A stretch of DNA of 64,000 nucleotides, from positions 1 through 64,000 of the forward strand of contig CAXARO010000193.1 in the NCBI GenBank assembly GCA_963971305.1, in the 5' to 3' direction. Each line of letters begins with the position of its first letter. Position 1 is the stretch's first letter. Origin of the DNA: Arcuatula senhousia (Eukaryota; Mollusca; Bivalvia; Mytilida; Mytilidae). A model generated the notes under the pieces. That model saw only the letters and a program-made list of their open reading frames with translations, had not been told where the DNA came from and ran no database searches. The translations under genes were made by a program, and so were the position numbers. Below, one piece after another: positions 45,310 to 56,747 of the stretch.

Positions 45310-45828
45310 TAACAATTACTATCCGTTTATTTTGTAGATGAATAGAAGCAGGGACGTCATACACATAGATCAATATTGAGAAAACAGTCATGCATGATTA
45401 TCTAATAAAATGTTGGATTACAATCAATTTTTTTAACTGGTAACTAACTAAGAAAAGGTACTGAGAAATTAAATTGAATTTAAGTTCATTATAACAAGCA
45501 TATTGAATAATGCACACATGATCTCATTCCTTGACCTCAAATTCAGAAATCAAAATAAACAAAGAAAGACCAAAAGAATTATGAAATCGTAAACAAATTA
45601 TCTCCTTTGATATTACAGAACATTAGCTAGCCAACAGCATGGTCACAGGCAATACAAAAATTAATTTTGGCTCAACAGATCAATAGAAATGCAGATACAC
45701 GACACAAACTTGATAGCGCTATGCATGGACTCGGCATCGTCTCCGAAGAGTAAGATGGTGTTAAACGCCCTTGTAACACTATGTACATTATGGCGATGAA
45801 CATGAAATGGGTGATAAAATGAACATGA

Positions 45829-46330
45829 ATGATGACAAACTTTTCCTTCTTGAACAGCAACATTCCTTCCGCTTCAGCTTATGGAGTTTACGTATCACAA
45901 TTGATTCGTTACTCCAGGGCTTGCGGGGATTACATCTATTTCCTTGGAAGATTATCACATCTGACACAAAAATTGCTAACACAGGATCATATTGTTCTTC
46001 GGTTGCTGTCTTCATTCAAGAAATTTTACTGACGACTCATGCGCTCATAGACAAATATGAGATTTCGATCTCTCAGAGGAGTGCAGATGTTGGTTTGTCA
46101 AAGGCTTTTGTTTTGTCTTCCTTTACCGGATTTGATACACTGAATTGGAAATTGGTAGCGCAATGGGTCGGGTGTGCTGTAGTAAGCACGCACTGCTAAC
46201 TCCTCCGGGGTACCTGAGTTACGACTTGAGCTCGCGTTAGTTATTGATTTCTGTTTTTTGTGTTCTTCGTGCTGTTCTCGTTTTTTTGTGGTAATGTCGT
46301 TGCCCTTTTGGACTTGTGACGCTCCAATGC
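45829..46330 (+). pseudogene. Degraded reverse-transcriptase fragment (copy B)
   Basis: This is the duplicate of 3240-3760, reading NIPSASAYGVYVSQLIRYSR and LLSSFKKFY before frame changes. It is no better preserved than copy A, so it was already dead at duplication. Confidence 0.6.
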
Positions 46331-46757
46331 CAATTTGGTGCCTCTTTGCTTCATGACAAATATGGGTTGGGATCAGAAACAAAGGAACAATCATTTTTCA
46401 AGACCACAGGAAAAGGGGATAGGTTGATAGGGGCGGAAAATCTAGCCTATGTGGTGCACTACTTGGCGGACACAAGGGCATCTTTTCCGTGCATGAATCG
46501 AAGCGTCCAATAAGCTATCCATATACGACAAACATCTCATATTAACTTTGATTCCAGAATGTCGAAATAAAAACTCAAGCTCTTACCTACCTTTTTTTCG
46601 GTGAATGTCAAGTGTCAAAAGTCCGAAAGGGCAACGACAATACCAGTAAACACGAACGAAAACAGCATGAAGAAACGCAAAACATGAAAAAACACAAAAT
46701 CAACCGAAACGTAGACACATTACATCTACAGATTGGCAACTTAATATCAACGACCTA

Positions 46758-46814
46758 GTTACGATAACGTAACCCTCACGGAGATTAACGGAGTAAGGGT
46801 TACGTTATCGTAAC
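46758..46814. repeat. Perfect 19-bp-stem hairpin (copy B)
   Basis: This is the counterpart of 4207-4261 with the same stem, one more base pair and one loop change (GAGAGT to GAGATT). Confidence 0.75.
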
Positions 46815-48640
46815 TATCAACGGTCAAGCTGTGTTTACAGGACCACTACTATAAATCTTTCTAGTAAGTGCAAGGATAAATCCTTGACACCAAAAATCAT
46901 TGCAACGAGTAACATCTTGCCTAGGAAAAAGAAAACAAGGATTTCGACGACATAAACCAATATCTCTATACCATCAAACAACTACATAAGTGTACACCAA
47001 CTTGATCATAATAATATTCAAAGTAACAAGTGACATAGAGCTAAACCTAAGACACAAGCAAACATTTAAATTTCTTCCCTGTGAGCTATGAGAATCACCT
47101 ATCGAAAAAAAATTCGAAGGGGTGGGCTATTTCTAATAAGCATATTTGCACCATAAATCATGTATAGAGTTATGTACTAAAGACGACGAACTACCCCTCA
47201 AATGTGACAGTATCAACTTCGTCAACATACCTATTCGTCTAAAATCTTTATATTGATGGTGTTGGTGTCTCTAATACCGGTCTCTACATCTAAACCTCAT
47301 CCTTCCAAAAGGTTTCTAACGTTAACGACATCCTTTAGTGCCCAACTCAACATGGCTGTAAAAAGAAACAAGACCAGTTACATGCTGACTGCGGCATCAT
47401 CATCCTAAAATTGAGTTCGCAGAAAATGACTCCCGCAACGAAAAACTTTTTTGTAAATTTTATATTAAATTCGTTAAAAAGGAGAAAGAATTCACATTTT
47501 CCTGTATTTAAACACTCTGCAAAGTTTGAAAGCCGTATTTGTTAATTGTACTTTTTGAGCTATAGGTTGCATATACTTTGTGTGACGGGCGGACTTATAT
47601 AATTTCTTCTAAATTTATATTGCAGTAAAACAAATTTTTTGTGCCTTAATCATTGTTACTTACCCTCTTCCTTTTCTCGTGGTCCATTTTTTCGGACATA
47701 ATGAACAGTTATTTGATCTTTTGTGAAAAGTGGTAACTGCATACTAACTCTTGAGCTAGAGCCCATGATAGTATAAAGATCTTATTATAATCTACGGCAA
47801 CAATTGAAATGCACAAGGAAAATAATACATTATTGGTAAAATGCGCCTTTTTGATAATTTCTTTGTATATTGCCGTTCATGAAATGTACAATATTTACGA
47901 TTTACAATGTTTTTGTTTTTGCGACATTATCATTTCTTTCCATTTGCGAGTAACAATAAGGCGAGTAATCCTAATTTTATTTTTCATTGTTAGGTACCAG
48001 TCTTGTATTAAAAGTTCTTGCGCGGGTGGGCGTCAAAACATAGGGGCTATTAAATATAGTGCCTTTTCCCTGAGTCGTTTGCAGCATTACTTTTCATGTA
48101 TTTTTTCTAACTTTTGGCTAAAATTGAAGGTAAGACACCAAACTTTGACATCACTAACTTTTTGAAATGTAAAAATTGCATTATTAAATAAGAAAGTTCT
48201 CATGAAAAGGGGGTATTTTTGAAATGGAAGATAAAGTGAAAGTAGGAAGAAAACTATTTTTATTTCAACCAACTATGGTTTTCTTATCTTCGTGTGACTT
48301 TTTTTCGGCCCACCCTTTAAAATGTTTTTGACACTTCCTTTATTGAAAAAAATATAGCAAAAGTTGTATTGAATCATTTAAACTATTTCTTTTTAAAATT
48401 ATAGGATTACTTAAGAAGTCTATGGGAAAAATAATACAAGACTGAGACCGTTACTCGTGAGATTCCGGACTGAAAAGGTGTCGTATCCGGAAACTGTTCC
48501 CGTTTTAGTCAAGCGAATACCAATTAAAAAATCTTATGGGGGCTGGACAAGAAGTAGCCTTTTTTCTCCCTCTTCCCTCCCTCTTTCTCCTTTCTCCCGC
48601 CCCCTCTCTCCCTTCTTCTGCCCCCTCTTTCCCGTGCTCC

Positions 48641-49345
48641 AAAAGTTCCGTCCCGTCCAGGCCCACATGAAACTTTACAGTAAATGTTACTTACAATAAA
48701 AGGAAGGATGGGGATAATTTTGGGTGTCTCTTCTTTTTTCGTTTTGAAATTAGGGGCCAAAAAGGGGCGGCTAAAAATGAAAGTTTTATTAGTTTTCCAC
48801 AATAACTTTAGTTCTGGTCGACTGAATGATATTTTATTTTTCAATAATGTTCATTACCATTAAGTTATTGATTGGCATGAATTTTTAGGTCTCCCCTTTT
48901 GTTTTTTTTCAGAAATGGGGAGGGGGCAGGATCTTTTCTGTTAACGTGTTTTGGGCATTTTTTTCCAAGTTGTGAACTGTTTTTTTTAAATAAAAGACTA
49001 TTATCTGTTTTTGAACCCTTTGCTGTTATCTGTTATCCTAAAAATAATTTTGTTGTTGAATGTTATGAGCATCATGAAAATGCTGTTATCTGTTATTTTT
49101 ATAATGTTGTTTACGAGGTAATTTTTTAATTACAAGTAGCTCTGGATTTTTGCTCGGCAACTCCACACAAATATACTTATATACTTAGCACCACAATGGC
49201 CAAACACACACATGTAAATCACAATAATTAAGTAGCTTGTATTTTAGTGGACACAGGAAAACAAGTTCAATTTAATTTTTATTCCATGCAGCATTCTAAT
49301 AAAATTTGGAGGTGGTATGGTGTGCATGCGCTAGCTAGAGATCCA
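48641..49345. other. No gene seen; copy-B-specific spacer
   Basis: This joins the two duplicated blocks of copy B and has no counterpart in copy A, where a 15-kb stretch including the THAP transposon takes its place. TTGCTGTTATCTGTTAT recurs twice near 49020-49090. No coding signal is supported. Confidence 0.5.
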
Positions 49346-50351
49346 TTTTGACCTCCCCTAAAAATACAACTTTGATAAATTGAAATCTATATTAGAAGGA
49401 CAACCTTGGACAATGGGCAATTTTACGCATTTTTAATGCAGAAGCTTCCAACCATTTGTCCCCCCAAATTATTTTGCTTGCTTTCCATTTCTTTCAACAA
49501 ATATTTTCATAACAAAAAAAAAGGCAAAACTGTGGGACAAAGAGATAAAAAAAGAATGTTAGTGCCCCCCTTTGGGTCACTGTCTCATGACACATTCCCC
49601 GTTTCCCTTATTTATGCTATTAAACAATTTCTGTTAAAATTTTTGTCAGTATAGTATTAAACATAGATATTTCCCCATATTTGAGATGTGCAAGGTCTAG
49701 CCGTTTCAACTGTACTATGTTAATATTTTGTATCCGAGTGAAAAATATTTAATCATGATCAATTATATAAGTTATATTTTCTAAGGAAGCATAATTATCT
49801 TTCTTGTCAGAAGCCCCTTGTCCTACCCAAATTTTTACTAACTATAGTTATAAGCCACACTCACACATTAGCTTATATCCAATCAATCTATATGTTCCAA
49901 TTTTGGATATTTTCTCCTCAGACCCAGGTTTTGGAAAGGGTGCATATAATGACGAAAACGTTTTTAGATCTTTTTAATTATTTTTATTTTCAAGTTATCA
50001 TGTATATCAATTCTACAATGAATTTATTTGTTCTAGCTTAAAATTTTCTAAATATTGTCAAAATGTTGAAAATCTACAAAATCGTGTTCGTAAAAAAAAT
50101 CTCAGCTTTCCCCTAAATATGGGATTGATTGACAAAAATATTGGAAATAAAAACATGCTTTTGAATAATTTTGTAAAATGTCAGCTCTCTACTCCATTTA
50201 GTTTTGAGTTAAGTATACTTATTATGGTCAAAAAGACCTTTTTTTTAGCATCACTACGCTCGGCATCTATAAAAATGAACACATGCTTACATCAAAACCA
50301 TGAAAAACAATACAAATACCAAAACGCGGGTATAAACAGTTAATTTGGATT

Positions 50352-50397
50352 ATGCTATATATCGATATTTCAAGGAGTAACCTCTCATCAGTAGCAT
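50352..50397 (-). ncRNA. Hammerhead ribozyme 1 (intact consensus)
   Basis: Minus strand: stem I ATGCTA pairs perfectly with TAGCAT. The core has CTGATGA, stem II GAGG/CCTT (one G-U pair, loop TTACT), GAAA, then the palindrome ATATCGATAT as stem III and the cleavage triplet ATA (cleavage between 50358 and 50357). All conserved positions are satisfied. The palindromic stem III suggests dimer cleavage. Confidence 0.88.
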
Positions 50398-50736
50398 TTG
50401 AATCGAAAGATTGAAAGGTCAAATTTCAAAACTGTTGAAAACGAAAAGTACTCAAAACCAAAACGTTCGAACAAGGAAGCCAAATCTAGCACCGAGGATA
50501 TCGACCATGTGCATTACAAGGAAAGAAACCTGGTGTTTTAAACAATTTTGAATTTAAAAAGCGGAAATTTCAGCAACAAATATATTAGAAATTTTATGAT
50601 AAATCGTGTCAGACAAGTCTGACGACCAGGCTTGTGATTACCTTCGGGGATCTGTGGTCCACCAGCAGCAGTTATCGCCTAGTGGTTTCAAAATTACAAA
50701 TACCAAAAACGCGGATATAAAGAGTTAATTTGGATT

Positions 50737-50782
50737 ATGCTATGTATCGATATTTCAAGGAGTAACCTCTCATCAGTAGCAT
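50737..50782 (-). ncRNA. Hammerhead ribozyme 2 (one core change)
   Basis: This is identical in layout to ribozyme 1, 385 bases away, with the same stem I, CTGATGA, stem II and GAAA. One base of the cleavage triplet is changed (ACA in place of ATA), so the conserved U before the cleavage base is lost and self-cleavage is probably impaired. Confidence 0.8.
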
Positions 50783-51504
50783 TTGAATCGAAACATTGGA
50801 AGGTCAAATTCCAAAATGTTGAAAACGAAAAAAACCAAAACGTTCGAACAAGGAAGCCAAATCCAGCACCGAGGATATCGACCACGTGCATTACAAGGAA
50901 AGAAACCTGGTATTTTAAACAATTTTGAATTTAAAAAGAGGAAATTTTAGCAACAAATATATTAGAAATTTTATGGTAAATCGTGTCAGACAAGTCTGAC
51001 GACCAGGCTTGTGATTTCCTCGGGACCTCTGGTCCACCAGCAGGGGTTATCGCCTAATGGTTTCAAAATTACAAATACCAAAACGCGGGTATAAACAGTT
51101 AATTTGGATTATGCTATATATAAAGTGGGAATTAGATTGCTGTTGCTCCCCAATAAACAGGCGGCCACGTTTGGAAACAGCTAAAATGTCGAACTTTGCA
51201 ACAATTACCCCAATCGCTTAATTCTGGAATATGGAATGGGCCCACTATATTTGAATGACATTATTATACGACTTTGCTTACCCGGTCAATTGTTTACCAA
51301 TATATGATATACTTTAACATTTTAAATGAATGAACTCACATGATAAATTGTGGTAAAAGAGAAACTACGATTCCCGAAGTTCAGAAGCCTCATTTCTCTT
51401 TTTCATATTTTTAGAATTTAAACCTTGTAATTCTTGCTCTAATAAATGTAAACTGATCTTAAAAACCGGTGCATATGGTACGCCGTTTTTATATTTATTC
51501 AAAT

Positions 51505-52048
51505 TTGAAGATATCTTATTTATTTAACAAGATATTTTATTAAGTAAAAAGATATCTTTGATTTTTATAAGATATCTTATTTAATTTGAAAGTAAATAAG
51601 ATATCTCTATTAGTTTATAAGATATCTCTTTTAGTTTACAAGATATCTCTATTAATTACTAAAATATCTTATAAAGTATATAAGATATCTTACTTCTTTA
51701 TAAAGATATCTTACTTCTTTATACAGATATCTTTATAATACATACTTTATAAGATATCGTATTAATTAATAGAGATATCTTAGATATTAGATAAGACATC
51801 TTTATAACCAATTAAATAAGATATGTTTATAACCAATTAACTAAGATATCTTATATAGTTAATAAGATAATTTATAAATTAATAGAGATATCTTATATTT
51901 CAAATAAGATATCTTATATATTTAATAAGATATCTTTATAAACATTTTGATAAGATATCTTTATAAACATTTTGATAAGATATCTCATTTAATATATAAG
52001 ATATCTTATTTAATAGATCAGATATCTCAATTTATATATAAGATATCT
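51505..52048. repeat. Palindromic AAGATATCTT array (copy B, left part)
   Basis: This is the counterpart of 22664-23095 but longer, with local duplications such as two TATCTTTATAAACATTTTGATAAGA units. It is cut at 52048 by the BEL insertion and resumes at 59565. Confidence 0.85.
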
Positions 52049-52444
52049 TGTTATGTTCGCTGGCTTTCGTAGATAACTCAACGTCTTACAAATTCGTTTA
52101 TTCTTTCAGTTCAAATACAAATGTTACATTGGTTCGCAGGAAAATCAGTTTCAGCAAGTCGGAAAAAGATTACAGAAAATTCGCAGGTGTACGTGAAAAC
52201 TACAAAGAAAAATAAAACAAATGAAAGTCAAATGATCAACCCTACAGTTTTCATACAATAAGAAAATAATATGACATATAAAACAGTAAAAAATAGTACC
52301 TTTTTGGGGTGTTCTACAAATTTTCATAATATCGCACGTTTAGCTTTTTCCAAAAATTCAAAGGGTATAAAAATCACAGGGGAATGAAATACTAAAACAA
52401 GGAAACAAAAAATTAAATTCTAAATTCAAAGAATGTCAGTAACA
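52049..52444 (-). repeat. BEL/Pao 3' LTR
   Basis: This is a 396-bp terminal repeat. On the minus strand it begins TGTTACTGAC and ends CATAACA (TG...CA). It differs from the other LTR at one base by eye (TTTATTC against TTAATTC). It is flanked outside by TATCT (52044-52048). Confidence 0.93.
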
Positions 52445-52505
52445 TGGCTCCTCAAAATTTTGATCTTTAAAAATTTTACAAAAATTGTTATACAACATAG
52501 TCAAA

Positions 52506-55500
52506 TCATGGCTCTTCGGTGGGGAATTCCTCGGTCTCCTTCAGTAACACAAGCTTATGTATTGGACGATCAAATTCTGAAAGTTTGGTTTTCCGCACTC
52601 CATTTCGATCCAAGTTCGAAGTTCCAACAATAAGTCTAACTTTGCGGACAAGTCCATCGTTCTCCGGGTACGTTTTAATGATTCGGCCTAAATGCCAAAG
52701 ATTTCTCGGAGCGTTGTCGTCTTTCACGATAACGATGTCGCCTACACTCATATTCCTCTTCGGAGCAACCCACTTTTGTCTTGATTGTAAAGCCGAAAGA
52801 AATTCCTTTCTCCAACGTGACCAAAACTCATTAACTATGAATTGAACTCTACGCCATCGCTTTGTAGAATAAACGTCGTTTCGTAGAAAATGTCCAGGTG
52901 GAGGTAAGATAATGTTAGTTTTCATCGTTAGGAGGTGATTTGGAGTCAATGGTTCTAAAGAAAGTGGATCGTTAAGATTGTTTACAGTGAGTGGTCGGCT
53001 GTTTACGATTGCAGCGGCCTCTGACATTAAGGTGCGCAACGATTCATCGTCAAGTTGTGTACCAAGTTGGTAAAGTAACGTTGCAAGAACATTTCTCACA
53101 GAACAAATTTGCCTTTCCCAGGCACCACCCATATGACTGGCTGACGGAACGTTCATCTTGAACTGAATAAAGTCGCAGCTTTCTCCACGTAGAAACTGAC
53201 GGATTTGATCCAAGTTCATGTCACTAATTTCACTTCGAAATTCTCGGTCGGCTCCTATAAAGTTTGTGCCTTGGTCGCATCTCAATTGTCGAACGGGTCC
53301 TCTTAGCGAAATAAACCTTCGGAGAGCGTTAATAAAGGAGCTGGTGTCTAATGAATTAGCTGTCTCTAAATGTATCGCTCGAGAAGACAAACATGTGAAT
53401 AGCACACCGTATCTTTTAAGATCTTTACGTCCTTCTCTGATAATAAAAGGTCCAAACAAGTCGACGCCACAATAAGTAAATGGCGGAGCACACTGAAGTC
53501 TGTCTGATGGCAAGTCTGACATTTTCTGAACTTGAGGTGGACTACGTAGTTTGCGGCAAGTAACACATTTCGAAATATAGCTAGAAACTACAGAGTTGCA
53601 GTTGATAATCCAAAATCCACTAGATCTGATCAAGTTCATAGTAATTCCTCGACCTTGATGTTGAGCTTTTGTGTGAAAATATCGCACAATTAAATTAGTA
53701 ATGTGAGACTGTTTTGGTAACAAAATCGGATGTTGCAAGTTTTCGCTGAAATTCGCATGCCGAATACGGCCTCCAACTCGAAGAATACCAAATTCATCTA
53801 TGAACGGATCGAGTTTGTACAGTGACGATTTCTGTTTCATCGCTACATTTCGTGTTCTTACGAATTCTCTGTCATTCGAATCTACTTTATACTTCCGTAA
53901 AATGTCCATTTCTTCCTTAAACACTTTGTTTTGTATAAGTTTAATAACTTCGAGTTCCGCACGTCGCATGTCTTCTACTACTATCGGAAGAACAGATTCG
54001 GTTTTCGTATCAGATTTTAATGTTAAACGATCTTTTAACTTCAAAATAATCGCTATACTTCGTTTGAGTCTATTCCAGTCAGAAAACTGCTCGAAACGAT
54101 CAATAATCGTATCCTGCTCTGGCAAAACCTTAGTCGAACGAACAGAAACTTTCTTAACTTCTGGGTCAGCAGGATCAACATTCGGTTTCGAATCGTCGAT
54201 AGGGAATGGTTCATTCGTCCACAAAAAGTCAGGTCCCTTAAACCAAATGTCCTTGCTGATCAGTTCTTCTGCAAATACGCCTCGTGAAGTCATATCGGCC
54301 GGATTGTTTTTCGTGTCCACATATTTCCACTGCTCCGGATTCGTTCTATCGCGAATTTCCTGGACTCTGTTGGCGACAAAAACATGAAAACGACGGCTTT
54401 CATTCGAGATATATCCAAGAACTATATTACTATCTGTCCAGAACCATTCGGTAAGGTTGTCATACTCTAGCTCATGTGCCAACAGAGAACTAATTTTCAC
54501 TGATGTAACCGCTGCCGATAATTCTAGACGCGGAATCGTGATCGGTTTTCGTGGTACGACCCTCGCTTTACTCATTAAAAGTGAACAATGCGTGTTTCGG
54601 TTTTCATCAATCAGTCTTAAGTACGAGCATTGACCATAACCTGACGTACTGGCATCCGAAAAATGATGGATTTCACAGTTCGTAATGTTTCCAAAGTCAT
54701 CCGGTTTGACGCATCTCGGTATGTTAACATTCGCTAAATGATGAATATCTCTACGCCAATGGTCCCATTGTTGAACAATCGCTTCCGGAAAGGTGTCGTC
54801 CCAATCATGTCCATCGCTACAACATTCTTGAAGAATTCGCTTCCCGATCAAAATCACAGGTGATATGAATCCGAGAGGATCATAAACTGAAGAGAGGACT
54901 GATAAAATACCTCTTCTCGTCGACGGTTTATTGTTCAACGTAATACGAAATTGAAAGGTATCGGATTCGACGCACCACTGAACACCAAGTGTCTTAGTGG
55001 ATGGAAGTTTGTCAACTGAAAGGTCGATGTTCGCTACGTCCTTTGCGCGGTCTTCAACGGGAATTCGCTTAATAACTTCCTTCGAATTCGAACAAAACTT
55101 ATGAAGTCTCAAACCGCCTTCTTCGCATAACTGCTTACTATTCTCAATCAAATGTACAGCGGATTCAACACTAGAAACGGATTTTAAACCATCATCTACG
55201 TAGAAGTTTTTCCGAATGAAGTCGGCAACCTCAGAACCGTACAAGTGTTCATAATCATTCGCGATCTGTTTCAGACCAAAGTTCGCACAACCAGGGGAGG
55301 ACGCGGCCCCAAATAAATGTACTGCCATTCGATATTCACACGGGTCCTTTGTTAAATCGTTATCGTCCCACCACAAAAATTGTAGATAATGGCGATGCTC
55401 AGGTTTGACTCTGAATTGCAGAAACATTTGTTCGATGTCACAAACTACTGCGATCTGCTCTTGTCGAAATCTGCATAATACGCCTATTAAAGAGTTAGTC

Positions 55501-56621
55501 AAATCTGGTCCCTGCAGCAGGTGGTCATTTAATGATTCTCCCTGATATCTCGCGCTACAGTCGAAAACCACACGTATCTTTTCTGGTTTTTGGGGGTGGT
55601 AAACCCCGTGGTGTGGGATATACCACGCGTTTTCACTGTTCGTCGTTTCTACCTTCTCTACAAATCCTTTAGAGATCAAATCAGTCATACTTTTAAAATA
55701 GTCGGGGCGATATCGGATATCCTTGCGGAACCGCTTTTTCAAACATTCCAATCTTTGAATCGCTAAAGACTTGTTATTCGGTAACGTAGGATCTGAACCT
55801 TTGAACGGTAAAGGCATTTCGTAATGCTTTCCATCTCTCTTAATACTATCGGATAGCACATCAAGAAAGCGTCTATCGTCTACGGACAAAGATGGTTTAT
55901 TCAGATGGCGATCGGAAAAGTCAAGTTCAAAGAGTTGGTTTACTTCGATCGGACGTAGTTCTTTGACACAGTTTCTAGAGCAATAAAGGACTGAAGCATT
56001 CTCGGCGTAATCGGTTGCTACGGCATTAGGAACTTCGAGAGAAATAATGCGATGCGAGTATCCAGCGGAATCGTCTTCAACATAATTGGGATCTACAACA
56101 CCTACTATGCCCCAACCTAAATCTGTTCTTTGAGCGTACGGTCCGTTTTCAACGGTCGGAATTACCTCTCTAGGTGTCAGGGCACGAGCGCAGTTATATC
56201 CTATCAATAAACCAAATTCAATGTCTTTCACGGGCATCAGCTTATCTGATATTCGTTCTAACTCGGGCCAACGTCTGGCCATATCGGCTGTCGGAATGTG
56301 CGATTTACTTGCTGGCATAATAGAGCGTGAATACACGGTAGGCAAAGAAATTGTCAAGCTACTATCGAATCCACGAACTTGTAAACCTTTAAGTTTGCGA
56401 CTGTCTACTACGGAATTTTCCGAATGCATAGTGGAAAGAGACAACTTTACATCAGTTCCAGATAGTCCCAGCGCGCGTCGAGTGTCATCTAGAATAAATG
56501 TCGTATCGGACTGCGTATCTAATAAAGCGTACACAAGTTTTTCTCTAGTAGGATTCTCTGAATGGGAAACATAAACAGGCACAATCATTGAGCTTTTACT
56601 TCCAGCTTTGCTATGATTCAA
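52506..56621 (-). CDS. BEL/Pao Pol: protease, reverse transcriptase, RNase H, integrase
   Basis: The frame of 1371 residues from the first methionine holds an aspartic protease (YALLDTQSDTTFI), the Pao-type reverse transcriptase (VFDCSARYQGESLN, catalytic YVDD in FYVDDGLKS) and RNase H (HHFSDASTSGYGQ). The integrase has its zinc finger (HQGRG and CVTCRKLR) and core (VDLFGPF, RCDQGTNFIGA, GGAWER). A C-terminal BEL domain (VGDIVIVKDDNAPRNLWHLG) follows. The same frame is open upstream to the TGA at 56748-56750, and that stretch contains a further Cys-Cys-His knuckle. Pol is therefore probably made as part of a Gag-Pol polyprotein, not from its own methionine. No other break is visible. Confidence 0.95.
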   Translation of the reverse strand: MNHSKAGSKSSMIVPVYVSHSENPTREKLVYALLDTQSDTTFILDDTRRALGLSGTDVKLSLSTMHSENSVVDSRKLKGLQVRGFDSSLTISLPTVYSRSIMPASKSHIPTADMARRWPELERISDKLMPVKDIEFGLLIGYNCARALTPREVIPTVENGPYAQRTDLGWGIVGVVDPNYVEDDSAGYSHRIISLEVPNAVATDYAENASVLYCSRNCVKELRPIEVNQLFELDFSDRHLNKPSLSVDDRRFLDVLSDSIKRDGKHYEMPLPFKGSDPTLPNNKSLAIQRLECLKKRFRKDIRYRPDYFKSMTDLISKGFVEKVETTNSENAWYIPHHGVYHPQKPEKIRVVFDCSARYQGESLNDHLLQGPDLTNSLIGVLCRFRQEQIAVVCDIEQMFLQFRVKPEHRHYLQFLWWDDNDLTKDPCEYRMAVHLFGAASSPGCANFGLKQIANDYEHLYGSEVADFIRKNFYVDDGLKSVSSVESAVHLIENSKQLCEEGGLRLHKFCSNSKEVIKRIPVEDRAKDVANIDLSVDKLPSTKTLGVQWCVESDTFQFRITLNNKPSTRRGILSVLSSVYDPLGFISPVILIGKRILQECCSDGHDWDDTFPEAIVQQWDHWRRDIHHLANVNIPRCVKPDDFGNITNCEIHHFSDASTSGYGQCSYLRLIDENRNTHCSLLMSKARVVPRKPITIPRLELSAAVTSVKISSLLAHELEYDNLTEWFWTDSNIVLGYISNESRRFHVFVANRVQEIRDRTNPEQWKYVDTKNNPADMTSRGVFAEELISKDIWFKGPDFLWTNEPFPIDDSKPNVDPADPEVKKVSVRSTKVLPEQDTIIDRFEQFSDWNRLKRSIAIILKLKDRLTLKSDTKTESVLPIVVEDMRRAELEVIKLIQNKVFKEEMDILRKYKVDSNDREFVRTRNVAMKQKSSLYKLDPFIDEFGILRVGGRIRHANFSENLQHPILLPKQSHITNLIVRYFHTKAQHQGRGITMNLIRSSGFWIINCNSVVSSYISKCVTCRKLRSPPQVQKMSDLPSDRLQCAPPFTYCGVDLFGPFIIREGRKDLKRYGVLFTCLSSRAIHLETANSLDTSSFINALRRFISLRGPVRQLRCDQGTNFIGADREFRSEISDMNLDQIRQFLRGESCDFIQFKMNVPSASHMGGAWERQICSVRNVLATLLYQLGTQLDDESLRTLMSEAAAIVNSRPLTVNNLNDPLSLEPLTPNHLLTMKTNIILPPPGHFLRNDVYSTKRWRRVQFIVNEFWSRWRKEFLSALQSRQKWVAPKRNMSVGDIVIVKDDNAPRNLWHLGRIIKTYPENDGLVRKVRLIVGTSNLDRNGVRKTKLSEFDRPIHKLVLLKETEEFPTEEP

Positions 56622-56747
56622 AAGTACCGCTCCCGATTGAGATGAAACAGTTTCATTTTTATTGTCTCTAGATTCGAGTTTCTCAGATTTAATTCGATCA
56701 CCGTGAAGAGGAGTTGGGTGTCTTTTAGAACAAATACTACATGTTGC

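Larger units (their letters stand above)
42227..48620 (+). repeat. Segmental duplication, copy B, left block
   Basis: It matches 1-6060 from the first bases. It holds the counterpart of the short terminal exon (43751-43800), the hairpin (46758-46814), the reverse-transcriptase fragment (45829-46330) and the pyrimidine tract. It differs by a miniature element at 43423-43703 and by replacement of the fragment at 2230-2545. Confidence 0.9.
50307..51124 (-). mobile_element. Retrozyme-like tandem repeat with hammerhead ribozymes
   Basis: Two complete units of about 385 bases and a partial third are arranged head to tail. Each complete unit has a hammerhead on the minus strand. Copy A has the uninterrupted site at 22290/22291 (CCATGAAAA then CTGGGAATTA), so this is a discrete insertion. 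On the minus strand the insert starts at about the predicted ribozyme cleavage point (TAGCATAATCC), as expected if a self-cleaved RNA was copied into DNA. Tandem hammerhead units of 300-400 bases without coding capacity are the definition of metazoan retrozymes. Open frames over it are incidental. Confidence 0.8.
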
